The notes under the pieces were generated by a model. It had not been told where the DNA came from. It did no database searches and saw nothing but the letters and a program-made list of their open reading frames with translations. From Bartonella grahamii ATCC 700132 (GTDB lineage Bacteria > Pseudomonadota > Alphaproteobacteria > Rhizobiales > Rhizobiaceae), in NCBI RefSeq assembly GCF_000518085.1, contig NZ_KI912379.1, positions 3,397 to 40,008 on the forward strand: a stretch of DNA of 36,612 nucleotides, in the 5' to 3' direction. Below are positions 1 to 8,877 of this stretch, one piece after another. A program made the translations under genes and the position numbers. Every line of letters begins with the position of its first letter. Positions within the stretch are counted from its first letter, which is position 1.

Positions 1-1995
1 ATCAACAGGATCAGAAGATGTAGAAGAAGAAGCTGTGGCAGATGTCAATGACGTAGGAAGTGGATTGGGGGGCGGAGAATCTAAAGGACGAGATAATGAA
101 AACGAAGCCGGTTTAATAAATGGACCATTATAAGTACCTATTCTAGAAGAAATATAGATACCTTCAAGACGGAAATCCCAAAAATCCCCCTCACCTTCCA
201 CTAATCTTTGCTTAGCATCCGCTTTTCCAAAGGGCGAATTCGGACCATAACCACGAATACGATATTGATAAGGAAAACCTTTCACTGTAGTATAACTATC
301 ATAACCATTGGCGAGTTGAAAAGAACCTGCCTGCGCTGTTCCAGCAACTTGAATAAGTGAAATGCTTTGATCTCTTCCATCATGGACTTCTTTATTTGCA
401 GCTTTTGGAAAATTTTGCACATGAATGAATGTCGTTCCCGAGACATCACCAGAAATCAATATACGATCGGTTTTTTGGGGATCAAACAAACCCTCATCAC
501 TCAAAAATGCACTCAACTTAATCTGAGCATTTCCCTCAGCACTGTAAACTTTTTTATCTTTTGATGCGAGAATTCTATCTCCTGCGTCTATATCCGCCCT
601 TTTTCCAATGCGTAGCGTTTGATAACCATTCGATATATCTTCATCATAAAAGATCAGTGTACTATTGGAAAGACTTAGAGAAGAAAGTGATGAAACAGAT
701 TCCCGTAAACCGTTGTATTTACTTTTAGTAAGATACCATGTTGAATAACGGGTTAACTCTAAATCAATAGTTGATTTATCGTCAACACGCGTACCTCCTG
801 TAAGAGAAGAAGCACTTGCTTTCACCAATAGAGAAGAGTTATTTTTAGCTTTTAGCAACAAATCACCAGAAATCTTTGTTTCATCAGATAATTCAAGAAT
901 ACCTTCAGCCCCATAGCCTCTATTCCCCTTCGCATAAATCGCAATACCATCTGGAACTGTCATATTTGTCTGTGATAAATAAACAAATGCCTTCCCTATG
1001 AGAACTTTTTGGATTTCTAAAACTTTTTCATCATCTCGTTGCCTAATCATCTTAGCAAGCTCTTCTGGAGCTAAAACATTAAAATACAAACCATGTACTC
1101 CATCCCCTTTCACAGAAATATTATTTTTTTCTATCTTAATACTTGTATTCTTAAAGCCATCTGGCGAAACATACTTTTGAATTAATTTGCCATTATCGTC
1201 TACATAACCTGAAAAATTTTTAATCAAGAATCCATGCATATTGTTAAGATGAATAACATTTTTTTTCAAATGAACATCCCCCCCTTGAAAAACCTCAAAA
1301 GCTTCAGGCAATACCCCCATAGCGCCATTACCATCTATTCTAGCTTCCTCCCTCCTTCCTTGCCCCGTAATACATATAGTATCAAGAATATAGCACCCTC
1401 CAAACCGAGTTGAAAATGAGCCAATCTGATTAAAATTAACGGTACCTTCTGACATTCTAACCATTGCATCAAAACCACTCATAATACCGATCCCTTTTAC
1501 CTTCAAATTATCTGGTTCAATATCGATATTCACACTCACTAAAGAAATATCCGTTTCTTTCCCCCATGCATAAATAGCATGTGAAGCCCCCTTAATTTCC
1601 CCTACTGTCATGCTAATAACTGCATTTTGAGCACGAAGAGCAGGTATGTCCTTAAAATCTGCAGCTGTTAGATTAAGTTTTCCACCATTTCTTACATACG
1701 CCCCATAGGCAGATATTTTATCTGAATTATCGCCATAAACTGTTATCTGAGAGGCATTAACAACAGTGCCAGCTTTTTCTACATATATAGCTGCAATAGG
1801 CGCAGGCTCCTGAGAATTTTTTAAGTAATAAACTTTATTTGCGAGAAAGTGTGTTTTTCTATCATCGCATTTATAAAATGCCTCTCCTGCATCACTTGAA
1901 GATCCTGCAGCACTAACATAAGCAACCTGCAAAAAATAAAGAATAGCTGTTGTAAAGTTACATAAAAATACATGTCTTTTCAATACATAAACCAT
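1..1995 (-). CDS. Autotransporter, Iba/BafA-like, 3' end beyond window
   Basis: The frame is open from an ATG at 1995 to the left edge, giving 665 visible residues; the rest of the linker and the barrel lie outside. The start reads MVYVLKRHVF and is followed by a hydrophobic stretch ending near VAYVSA, a Sec signal peptide. The mature start has an FYKCDD motif matching the Cys motif of its neighbours, then beta-helix-like passenger sequence. The C-terminal junction of the passenger has the family motifs YQTLRIGK, TDRILISGDVSGTT, SLIQVAGTAQAGSFQL and FWDFRLEG. A Ser/Pro/Thr-rich linker begins near the edge. A GGGAAGAG sequence just upstream serves as ribosome binding site. Such proteins secrete the passenger through the C-terminal barrel in the outer membrane. 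Function of this passenger is not known; adhesin or BafA-type host-cell factor is inferred from family. Confidence 0.88.
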   Translation of the reverse strand, partial: MVYVLKRHVFLCNFTTAILYFLQVAYVSAAGSSSDAGEAFYKCDDRKTHFLANKVYYLKNSQEPAPIAAIYVEKAGTVVNASQITVYGDNSDKISAYGAYVRNGGKLNLTAADFKDIPALRAQNAVISMTVGEIKGASHAIYAWGKETDISLVSVNIDIEPDNLKVKGIGIMSGFDAMVRMSEGTVNFNQIGSFSTRFGGCYILDTICITGQGRREEARIDGNGAMGVLPEAFEVFQGGDVHLKKNVIHLNNMHGFLIKNFSGYVDDNGKLIQKYVSPDGFKNTSIKIEKNNISVKGDGVHGLYFNVLAPEELAKMIRQRDDEKVLEIQKVLIGKAFVYLSQTNMTVPDGIAIYAKGNRGYGAEGILELSDETKISGDLLLKAKNNSSLLVKASASSLTGGTRVDDKSTIDLELTRYSTWYLTKSKYNGLRESVSSLSSLSLSNSTLIFYDEDISNGYQTLRIGKRADIDAGDRILASKDKKVYSAEGNAQIKLSAFLSDEGLFDPQKTDRILISGDVSGTTFIHVQNFPKAANKEVHDGRDQSISLIQVAGTAQAGSFQLANGYDSYTTVKGFPYQYRIRGYGPNSPFGKADAKQRLVEGEGDFWDFRLEGIYISSRIGTYNGPFIKPASFSLSRPLDSPPPNPLPTSLTSATASSSTSSDPVD

Positions 1996-2133
1996 AACTC
2001 TTCCCAACTTCTATTCCCCTATTTTTATTCATTTAAGAATAATATCTATATTTAAACTAACAAAATTCTTAAAATACAATAAATATAAAACTAAAGAGCT
2101 ACTTTTAATACTTAATATAAAAATATATACTTA

Positions 2134-2162
2134 TATATAAGTTACTATATAGTTTATGTATA
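2134..2162 (-). promoter_or_regulatory. Predicted promoter of the leftmost autotransporter
   Basis: On the minus strand TATACA (2162-2157) is followed after 17 bp by TATATA (2139-2134). It aligns with the promoters at 8535-8564, 11803-11831 and 16224-16252, including the TACATAAA sequence around the -35. It sits directly after the decayed end of the upstream pseudogene and leaves a leader of about 130 nt. Confidence 0.45.
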
Positions 2163-2580
2163 GATAAAAATGATAGTGTAACCCGCCTGAAAAAATGGTC
2201 TCTGAAAAACCATCTTTGCTAATTTGCTAAGACGATGTTGATAAGTTACATCTCCATGCAATGCAAAATGTGAGGACAACTCAGTATTCGACTCAACTCC
2301 AATTTCTAGAGAAAAACCAAAAGCCCCTCATTGGAATTCATCTCCAAATTGTACACGTTGTTTTCCTCCAAAACTATTGGCAAGATGAAGCTTGCCATTG
2401 AAAGAAACAACAATCCCCTCTTCAGAGACAGAAAGCATCTTTCTTAAAGACCCACCAACACACATCACCCACAAATCAAGTTTTCCATTTCAATATCAAA
2501 ACCATCAATATCAGACGCCTTATAACCGCACCTTTTGATAAATAACCTAAACCTGCGGATCAAAAATAACCCCTAACTAT

Positions 2581-2700
2581 AATTGTAATTGTAACAAATA
2601 TGAGTGTTCAGAAGAATCTGAACACATTTAAATTAACGACATGACCTTCGGTCATGAAAAAAAGGCTTATAAAAAATAGAGAAAGGCAGAAACGAACTAT
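2581..2700. repeat. 120-bp insertion with two hairpins, flanked by a 6-bp direct repeat
   Basis: The block interrupts barrel sequence that is continuous in the paralogs. AACTAT occurs at 2575-2580 and again at 2695-2700, which looks like a target duplication. Inside are two stem-loops: GTGTTCAGA with TCTGAACAC (2604-2625, 9 bp, loop AGAA) and CATGACC with GGTCATG (2640-2656, 7 bp, loop TTC). No terminal inverted repeats or coding sequence are visible. It could be a small palindromic element, or a locally scrambled stretch of dead gene. Confidence 0.35.
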
Positions 2701-4890
2701 CCCCTTTATGTCCTGTCATAAATGACTTACCCGCAATCAAAGGTGTTCCTCTTCAATGTTGTTGTCTTGCCTCTTGCTTGCATGAGAACATCCCCCTTAA
2801 ATAAACCATAGGAAAAAAGGACATCTATACAAAAGCCTGTATCATGCTGCATGCTGCCATATGCTGTAATAGACCATTTATCAAATGTACTTTTTTGTTT
2901 TCTTCAAGATCTTGAGATTGTAGAGATTTTTTTCCATCATTCCCCATTATTCCAAAGCTCAAAGTGTGATGTATATCCTCAATCGCATTGAGCAAGACAC
3001 TTGCCTCTATAGCGTTATAATTCAAATTTCCGCCATAGCCATATTGAAGCTCAGGTGGTCAGAAACATAATGATAACTTCCACCGTAACCTCGCGCAAAA
3101 AGTGCGGGATTTTTTACCATTTTCCCCTAAAGCCCCAGCAGCGATACGCAATGTTTCCAGCTGTTTTTTGTGATTGTTCATATCCATCAAACCAACCTGA
3201 AACAAAGCATGAGGCATCGATAGATATGTTGAAACTTGCGGGACAATAGCTTTAACGCCCTCTTCAGGATAAAGAACAAAAGCATCATGATCAGCGAAAA
3301 CATTATTATGATGAGTATAAGTGCTTAAAGAACGAGACACATCATTTTCCAACCGAATATGACGCAGATGAGAAAGTTTCTGAACATATTCAACTTCAAG
3401 TCGATAATTCCAAAATTTCCATTATACTCAATATTTTTCTCTTTAACGGATCCATTCCCACCTTTTACCTATCCATGAGAAGAATTCGGACCATTAGCAC
3501 GAAAACACTATATCGATAAGGCGCTCCTCTTAAAGCAACATAATCTGTTGCCAGTTTAAAGGGATCCTCCGCAGCCTGTCCAGAAACCTGAACAATTGAA
3601 ACACTGAGACTATCTTTTTATCGTCTTTTTGCTTACCTTTGCTATGGTTCTTTATTTTTTTGAAACCACTAAAACATCGACAATATGCATCTTAGTTTTT
3701 CCATAAACATCACCATAGATTAAGAAGTTTATCAGCTTTTATTCCCTTGCTTTTACCATTTGCAGCAAGATGTGCATTAACATATAAGCGTGCGTCCCCC
3801 TGTAAGCATAATCTAAACTATGATCATCATCCAATCTCCTAATACGAAGTGTCTAAAAAAATCATTTCTTGGTTTTCTGAAAAAAATAGAACTATCAATA
3901 AGCCTTACCAATGAAAGAAATGAATCTACAAAATATGGAACTTTTTTATGATTATTTTTAAGCGCATTTTTATTTGCTCTTACAGTCCATTGAGATCGAT
4001 TGAATAACGCAACACTACCATAAGAACCTTTCTCAACATGTGCTCCTCCTGCAAGAAAAGACGCATAGGCATCAAGTGCGACAAATGAATTATTTTTGAC
4101 ATCTAATAACTGATCAGCAAAAAATACGCGAATCCTCTAATATCGTAATATAAGAATACCTCCTAGCATCGTTACTATAAATAGCCGTACCATAGGGAAT
4201 ATGAAGAGCAGTCTTTTTAAACCGAAATTCACCTAAACTTGTAAGAAGCTATCCCTCTTGATATTCATATTGCGAAGGAGCTCCTCTAAAATGCAAACCG
4301 TGAACCCCTTGTCCTTTAAGAAGGATCTCTGTGTTTTCAAAAAAAATCCCAGACATAAGACCATCCTGCAACTCATATGATCTTTCCTTAAAAACAGGCT
4401 CGGCACTTTCAACCGCTATACCATGAACATCAGAAACCTGAATCTTATCTTCATCAAAGGAAAAAAAACCGCCCTGCTTCACACCAACTACAGATTGAGG
4501 TAACGTGGCATTTCTATCACTTTTCTTTTCGCCATTCCCTATAATAAAACTCTTTTTAAAAGAAGTTTTATTATCTTTTGACACAATCACTGCTGATGTA
4601 ATCTTCTCAGATCTATTTAATTCTAAAATTCAACCAGTTCCTGAAACGCCTTTTCCCCCTTTACTTTTTTCCGGCTTAATAACTATGTTATGAGATTGTA
4701 TTGTAAAAATAACATCTGTAGTTTTCTTATCCAATCCACTCATATATAACTTATCACGACTTCCAAAAGTACAAGCAGCATCAACTGTATCACACGAATA
4801 CGATTAAAAAAAAGAATTATATGAAGGTTTATAATCTTCTGCACTCGCATCTATATTGTGCGCGAAGAAAAAAATAGAGGTCGTAAGAGA

Positions 4891-4898
4891 ACACACAC
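4891..4898. repeat. (AC)4 dinucleotide tract at the pseudogene frameshift
   Basis: The coding strand reads (GT)4 within codons 8-11 of the decayed autotransporter. Loss of one unit restores a family-like signal peptide. This points to slipped-strand mutation as an early inactivating event. Confidence 0.5.
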
Positions 4899-5068
4899 AT
4901 GGCATTTTAATACTTTAATCATAATTTAGTCTAAACTTTCTTTATTTTATCTTTATAAAAAACCGAAAAGACAGATCTGGTTCATGCACTAATTATTCTT
5001 ATTATGTGTCGTCCACATAATTTGCTTTATATTATATATGAAAATCAAAAATCAGAAAAACAATACAA

Positions 5069-8000
5069 TTAAAAATGATAGCTTAATCCACCAGAAAAAT
5101 GCGTTCCAGAAAAGCCGGCATTCGTAAATTTATGCTGATAAATCAGATCACTATGAAAAATAATTTTTGGAGATAGTTGCGAAAAAACACCAAATCCAGC
5201 TTCTAAAGAAGACCCAAAAGAACCAAGCTGGAAGGCATCTTTAAAATACACAAATTGTTTATCATCAAAACTACGAATGAAATGAAGCTTACCATAGAAT
5301 GAAAGAACATGTGCATCTTTAGTAAATGTAAGTGTCTTCGTTAAATACCCACCAATACGCATTCCCCAATGATCTGGGCTTTGCATATCAATATTAAAAT
5401 TATCAATATCACGAGTCTTATGAAACTGGAGATTTTGATAAACAAACTGAACCTGCGGTTCAAAAATAAAATATCGGCTGCCTATCATAAACGTTTTACC
5501 AGCAGTTAAGGAAACACTTAGGGGCTTACCTCTCAATGCAGCCGTTTTACCTCGCTCAAGTGTGAGAACATTTCCATTAAACAAACCATAAGAAAAGAGA
5601 CCATCCACATAAAGACCCGTATCATGCTGCATGCTTCCATATGCTGTGATTGTCCATTTATCAAATATACTTTCTTGACTTTGTTTAACCTTTCGAGGCT
5701 GCAAAAAAAGCTTGCCATAATTTCCCATAATCCCAAAGGATGTCGTACTATATGCACTTTCGATTTTCTTGAGTAAAATACTTGCCTCTAGTGCATTATA
5801 ATCAAGCTCACCGCCATAATCACCATATTTAAGTGCAGATAAATTTGAAGTATAATGATGATGTCCACCGTAACCGCGCAAAAACAAAGCGGAATTTTCA
5901 TCATTTTTCAACAACCGACCAGAAACAGTTCGCAGCGCTTGCAACTGCTTGTTTTGATTACTGATATCCATCAATCCAGCATAAAATAAGGTATTTGGCA
6001 CAAGAATATAAGTCAGAACCTGTGGAACAATGACTCTCACATTTGGTTCAAAATGAGAAGAAGGCTCAAAAACAGATGGCGGAACAGGTGAACCAGACGC
6101 AACTGGGGCAACAACAGAAGTGGGGCGAGAAACAGGCGGCGGAACAGGTGAACCAGACGCAACTGGGGCAACAACTACAGAAGTGGGGCGAGAAACAGGC
6201 GATGGAACAGGTGAACCAGACGCAACTGGGGCAACAACAGAAGTGGGGCGAGAAACAGGCGGCGGAACAGGTGAACCAGACGCAACTGGGGCAACAACAG
6301 AAGTGGGGCGAGAAACAGGCGACGGAACAGGTGAACCAGACGCAACTGGGGCAACAACTACAGAAGTGGGGCGGGAAACAGGCGGCGGAACAGAAGGACC
6401 AGATGAAACTGGGGAAACTGGTTTAGATTCAGCAATAGCGGGAACAACAGGTGCAAGAGAGGAAGGAGGATTGGGGATCTCAAGCACAACAACATCAGGT
6501 ACATTAGGTGTGGTAGTAAGATGAAAGTCCCTATCAGGAGAATCTACAGGAGAAGAAAGACTTGGCTCCTGAGGTTTTTGCTGAGAGTTAGAAGCAATAG
6601 AACCATCCTCACCTCCAGTCATATTAGGATGAATTTTAGGAAAAGAAGGAATATCGTCAGAAGAAGGAGGGACAACCAAATCAAGAACAGGAAAAACTTT
6701 AGTGGAATCGAGAGAAGTAGAATCAACAAATTGACTTTCGAGGCGAAAATCCCAAAATGTTCCAGTATTTTTAAGCACTCTTTGATTGGAATCTGCCGCC
6801 CCTAAAGCAGAGCTTGGACCATAACTCTTAAGATGATACTGATAGGGAGAGGCTTCAAGTGTGACATACCCCCCATTTAACTGAAAAGAATCTTCAGCGG
6901 CTTTTCCATAAACCTGAATAATGGAAATCCCCTGATCATTACCACCATCTCCCGTCAATGCCCCTGAGCTTCCAGGAACACTATACACATGGACTGTCGT
7001 TTTTCCTTCAAGATCACCATTGATTAAAAGCCTTTCCGTTTTTTGCTCTTGCAGAGCACCTCCTTTATCCAAATATGCATTAAGATAAAGACGCGCATCG
7101 CCTTGTGCACGATAGACAGTCCCTGATCCTTTTCCGATAAGAAGTGTCTGATAACCATCTGTCGTTTTGGATTTTAGTTCTTCAAAAATAAGAGAACTAT
7201 CCGTAAGATTGACCGATGAAATGAAGGAATAGTCCCCTAACTTAGAACCAGAAGCATCGGAGTTGTGCAATTTGTCAACTTTTGGTCGCGATAAAATCCA
7301 CTTTGAACCATTTTTTAACTCTATCTTAGCTGTAGAACTTTCATCAACATGTGTAACTCCTACAAGAGTAGAAGCATCAGCCTCAATCTTTACATTGGAA
7401 TGCTCAACAGCTTTAAGGAGTGAATCTCCAGAAATTTTTGAATGTTGTGAGAGTTTAACAGAAGTTTCGAATTGGCGGCTATAAATAGCCGTACTTTCTG
7501 GAGCCATAACGGTTGTCTTTGTCAAATGGACAGACCCTTTTCCAGGTATAATTGTTTTTTTATCATTTAAGACAGCTTCCCAAAAAAAGCGCATGCCATT
7601 AAATGCATTCCCTTCCACAAAAATATTGGAATATTTGATATGAGCATCATTATTATCATTCCCCTGCAATACAATGCCATGAGCATTGTTAACATCAACG
7701 TTTCCCTTCTGGAAATTAAGAGAGCCTTTCCCCTGAAGCATACTAAAAGCAGAAGCTTCACGATGATTATCTGTATTTATCCCCTGTTTCCCCCTCCCAG
7801 TAATAGAAACACCATCTAAATTAATTTCTCCTTCTCCTCCTGTTTGAACACCAATGCCATCAGCAAAGTTAATTTTCCCTCCTTTCATATAAATTTTTGC
7901 ACCATTATAACTCAAAAGACCTATCGCATCAGAAGATGTCTTAATCTCTGTCTTTGTCAAAGCAACAAATGACCCTTTACCAGCAACACTGATCCCCATT

Positions 8001-8434
8001 CTGGTTGCTTTAATCACCCCATCCTGCATCTCAAAAGCTCCCTCATCATTAACATCAGCCCCTATCGACACATCATTTAACATGGAATAAAATAGAGCAA
8101 CGCCTCCCCCATTTGAGGACTTTACAGCTGTTGTCCAAGCGTTTGCTCCTGAATGGCCATTTGCATTCGAAACACCGTTAATGATTATAGCCTCTCCCTC
8201 AATGACTGTATCTTCCCCTGATGCCTCTATGGCAGCATCAGAACTTGCACCCGTAAGTTGATAAGTTTTCTTGGAAATTTCATGCGGTTGACCATCATTA
8301 CAGCGATAAAATGAGGCACTTTCATTACATGAATATGGCTTCTTCTCAGCGGGAATCTCACCTGCATCAGCATTGTATACAATGAAAAAAATAACCGTTG
8401 TAAAATGACATAAAGAGAGATGATTTTTAAGCAT
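5069..8434 (-). CDS. Autotransporter, 1121 aa, with Pro/Val/Ser repeat linker
   Basis: Signal peptide at residues 1-24 (MLKNHLSLCHFTTVIFF, cleavage after ADA). A Cys pair lies at C36 and C45 (CNESASFYRCNDG). A beta-helix passenger spans about 50-570, with many short DGVI/MKGGKI/LDGVSITG rungs. Its C-terminal junction has YQTLLIGKGSGTVY, LLINGDLEGKT, ISIIQVYGKA and FWDFRLES. A Pro-rich linker at about 575-795 holds five tandem units of 20-21 aa. The barrel starts near VRVIVPQVLTYI (about 798) and ends in LSYHF, as outer-membrane barrels do. The ATG at 8434 is preceded by the family leader GGGGAAGAAAGTTTG. No clear terminator follows; a weak 8-bp hairpin lies at 5001-5021. The passenger is expected at the cell surface; its target is unknown. 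Confidence 0.93.
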   Translation of the reverse strand: MLKNHLSLCHFTTVIFFIVYNADAGEIPAEKKPYSCNESASFYRCNDGQPHEISKKTYQLTGASSDAAIEASGEDTVIEGEAIIINGVSNANGHSGANAWTTAVKSSNGGGVALFYSMLNDVSIGADVNDEGAFEMQDGVIKATRMGISVAGKGSFVALTKTEIKTSSDAIGLLSYNGAKIYMKGGKINFADGIGVQTGGEGEINLDGVSITGRGKQGINTDNHREASAFSMLQGKGSLNFQKGNVDVNNAHGIVLQGNDNNDAHIKYSNIFVEGNAFNGMRFFWEAVLNDKKTIIPGKGSVHLTKTTVMAPESTAIYSRQFETSVKLSQHSKISGDSLLKAVEHSNVKIEADASTLVGVTHVDESSTAKIELKNGSKWILSRPKVDKLHNSDASGSKLGDYSFISSVNLTDSSLIFEELKSKTTDGYQTLLIGKGSGTVYRAQGDARLYLNAYLDKGGALQEQKTERLLINGDLEGKTTVHVYSVPGSSGALTGDGGNDQGISIIQVYGKAAEDSFQLNGGYVTLEASPYQYHLKSYGPSSALGAADSNQRVLKNTGTFWDFRLESQFVDSTSLDSTKVFPVLDLVVPPSSDDIPSFPKIHPNMTGGEDGSIASNSQQKPQEPSLSSPVDSPDRDFHLTTTPNVPDVVVLEIPNPPSSLAPVVPAIAESKPVSPVSSGPSVPPPVSRPTSVVVAPVASGSPVPSPVSRPTSVVAPVASGSPVPPPVSRPTSVVAPVASGSPVPSPVSRPTSVVVAPVASGSPVPPPVSRPTSVVAPVASGSPVPPSVFEPSSHFEPNVRVIVPQVLTYILVPNTLFYAGLMDISNQNKQLQALRTVSGRLLKNDENSALFLRGYGGHHHYTSNLSALKYGDYGGELDYNALEASILLKKIESAYSTTSFGIMGNYGKLFLQPRKVKQSQESIFDKWTITAYGSMQHDTGLYVDGLFSYGLFNGNVLTLERGKTAALRGKPLSVSLTAGKTFMIGSRYFIFEPQVQFVYQNLQFHKTRDIDNFNIDMQSPDHWGMRIGGYLTKTLTFTKDAHVLSFYGKLHFIRSFDDKQFVYFKDAFQLGSFGSSLEAGFGVFSQLSPKIIFHSDLIYQHKFTNAGFSGTHFSGGLSYHF
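6078..6386. repeat. Tandem repeat of 60-63 bp, five units, coding
   Basis: The units encode PVSRPTSVV(V)APVASGSPVP followed by S or P. Copies are nearly identical; some have an extra Val codon (63 bp rather than 60). All lengths are multiples of three, so gain or loss of units keeps the reading frame and changes the linker length between passenger and barrel. Confidence 0.9.
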
Positions 8435-8534
8435 AATTTTCTACAAACTTTCTTCCCCTTCTCTAAAAACAAAAAAATACGCGTTCTGTTTAATAACTTT
8501 GGTTACGCGCAATAATTTAAAATACGTTTTGTAT

Positions 8535-8564
8535 TTTATATATCCACTAAATGTTTTATGTAAA
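8535..8564 (-). promoter_or_regulatory. Predicted promoter of the 1121-aa autotransporter
   Basis: On the minus strand TTTACA (8564-8559) is followed after 18 bp by TATAAA (8540-8535). The TTTACATAAAACA stretch is identical to the one upstream of the 946-aa gene. Both regions also contain CAAAACGTATT further downstream. The leader before the ATG at 8434 is about 95 nt. Confidence 0.55.
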
Positions 8565-8820
8565 GCCAGAATCCCAAAATATTACAATTTAAAATTGTGT
8601 TATTTATAAAAACGCGTAAAAATATAGATAAAAATAAAAAAACACCCCAAAGCGGTGATTTCAAAAGAATTTAATAAAAATACACTAAAGGAAGAAAAAC
8701 AGCATAAGAAGCAAGAACTGCAAACCAGAAATCCTTATCTCGTTTCTAAAAAGAAACAAACTTGCTCATGCAAAAAACATTTTTTAAAAAAGCTTATTTT
8801 AAAAGTTGCAAACAAATAAT
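8565..8820. other. AT-rich gap with no gene seen
   Basis: The stretch between the predicted promoter and the terminator of the upstream gene is AT-rich. I see no open frame of useful length, no RNA gene and no clear repeat in it. Confidence 0.5.
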
Positions 8821-8851
8821 AAAAAACCACAAGCTATGCTTGTGGCTTTTT
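8821..8851 (-). terminator. Rho-independent terminator of the 946-aa autotransporter
   Basis: CCACAAGC pairs with GCTTGTGG across a TAT/ATA loop, 27 bp past the stop. On the minus strand it is followed by a run of T. The stem is nearly the same as the one after the 1044-aa gene, so the terminators appear to have been copied with the genes. Confidence 0.8.
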
Positions 8852-8877
8852 AAACAACTTACCCCAAGATGATCATT

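Larger units (their letters stand above)
2168..4922 (-). pseudogene. Decayed autotransporter
   Basis: The remnant matches its neighbours from signal peptide to barrel but is broken many times. The ATG at 4922 gives MIKVLKCHV and then shifts frame inside a GT repeat (4891-4898); removing one GT restores the family signal peptide (CSLTTSIFFFAHNIDASA). In that frame a TAA follows in a T-run near 4806 and a TGA lies at 4630-4632. Readable passenger survives at 4249-4590, linker plus barrel start at 3059-3352 (VKAIVPQVSTYLS), and barrel pieces at 2825-3025. The C-terminus FSGGLHYHF is recognisable at about 2168-2194, but its stop codon is now TAT. A 120-bp block with flanking repeats interrupts the barrel at 2581-2700. 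No functional product is expected. Confidence 0.9.

Noticed and set aside
2825..3352. Two short minus-strand frames as separate small genes
   Set aside because: Both are pieces of autotransporter barrel and linker in different frames of the pseudogene.
5001..5021. Hairpin ATTATGTG/CACATAAT as terminator of the 1121-aa gene
   Set aside because: The stem is AT-rich with only 8 bp and no T run follows on the minus strand.
6043..6524. Two plus-strand open frames of 127 and 134 aa with repeats
   Set aside because: They are antisense to the tandem repeats of the 1121-aa autotransporter and are open only because the repeat unit lacks stops in those frames.
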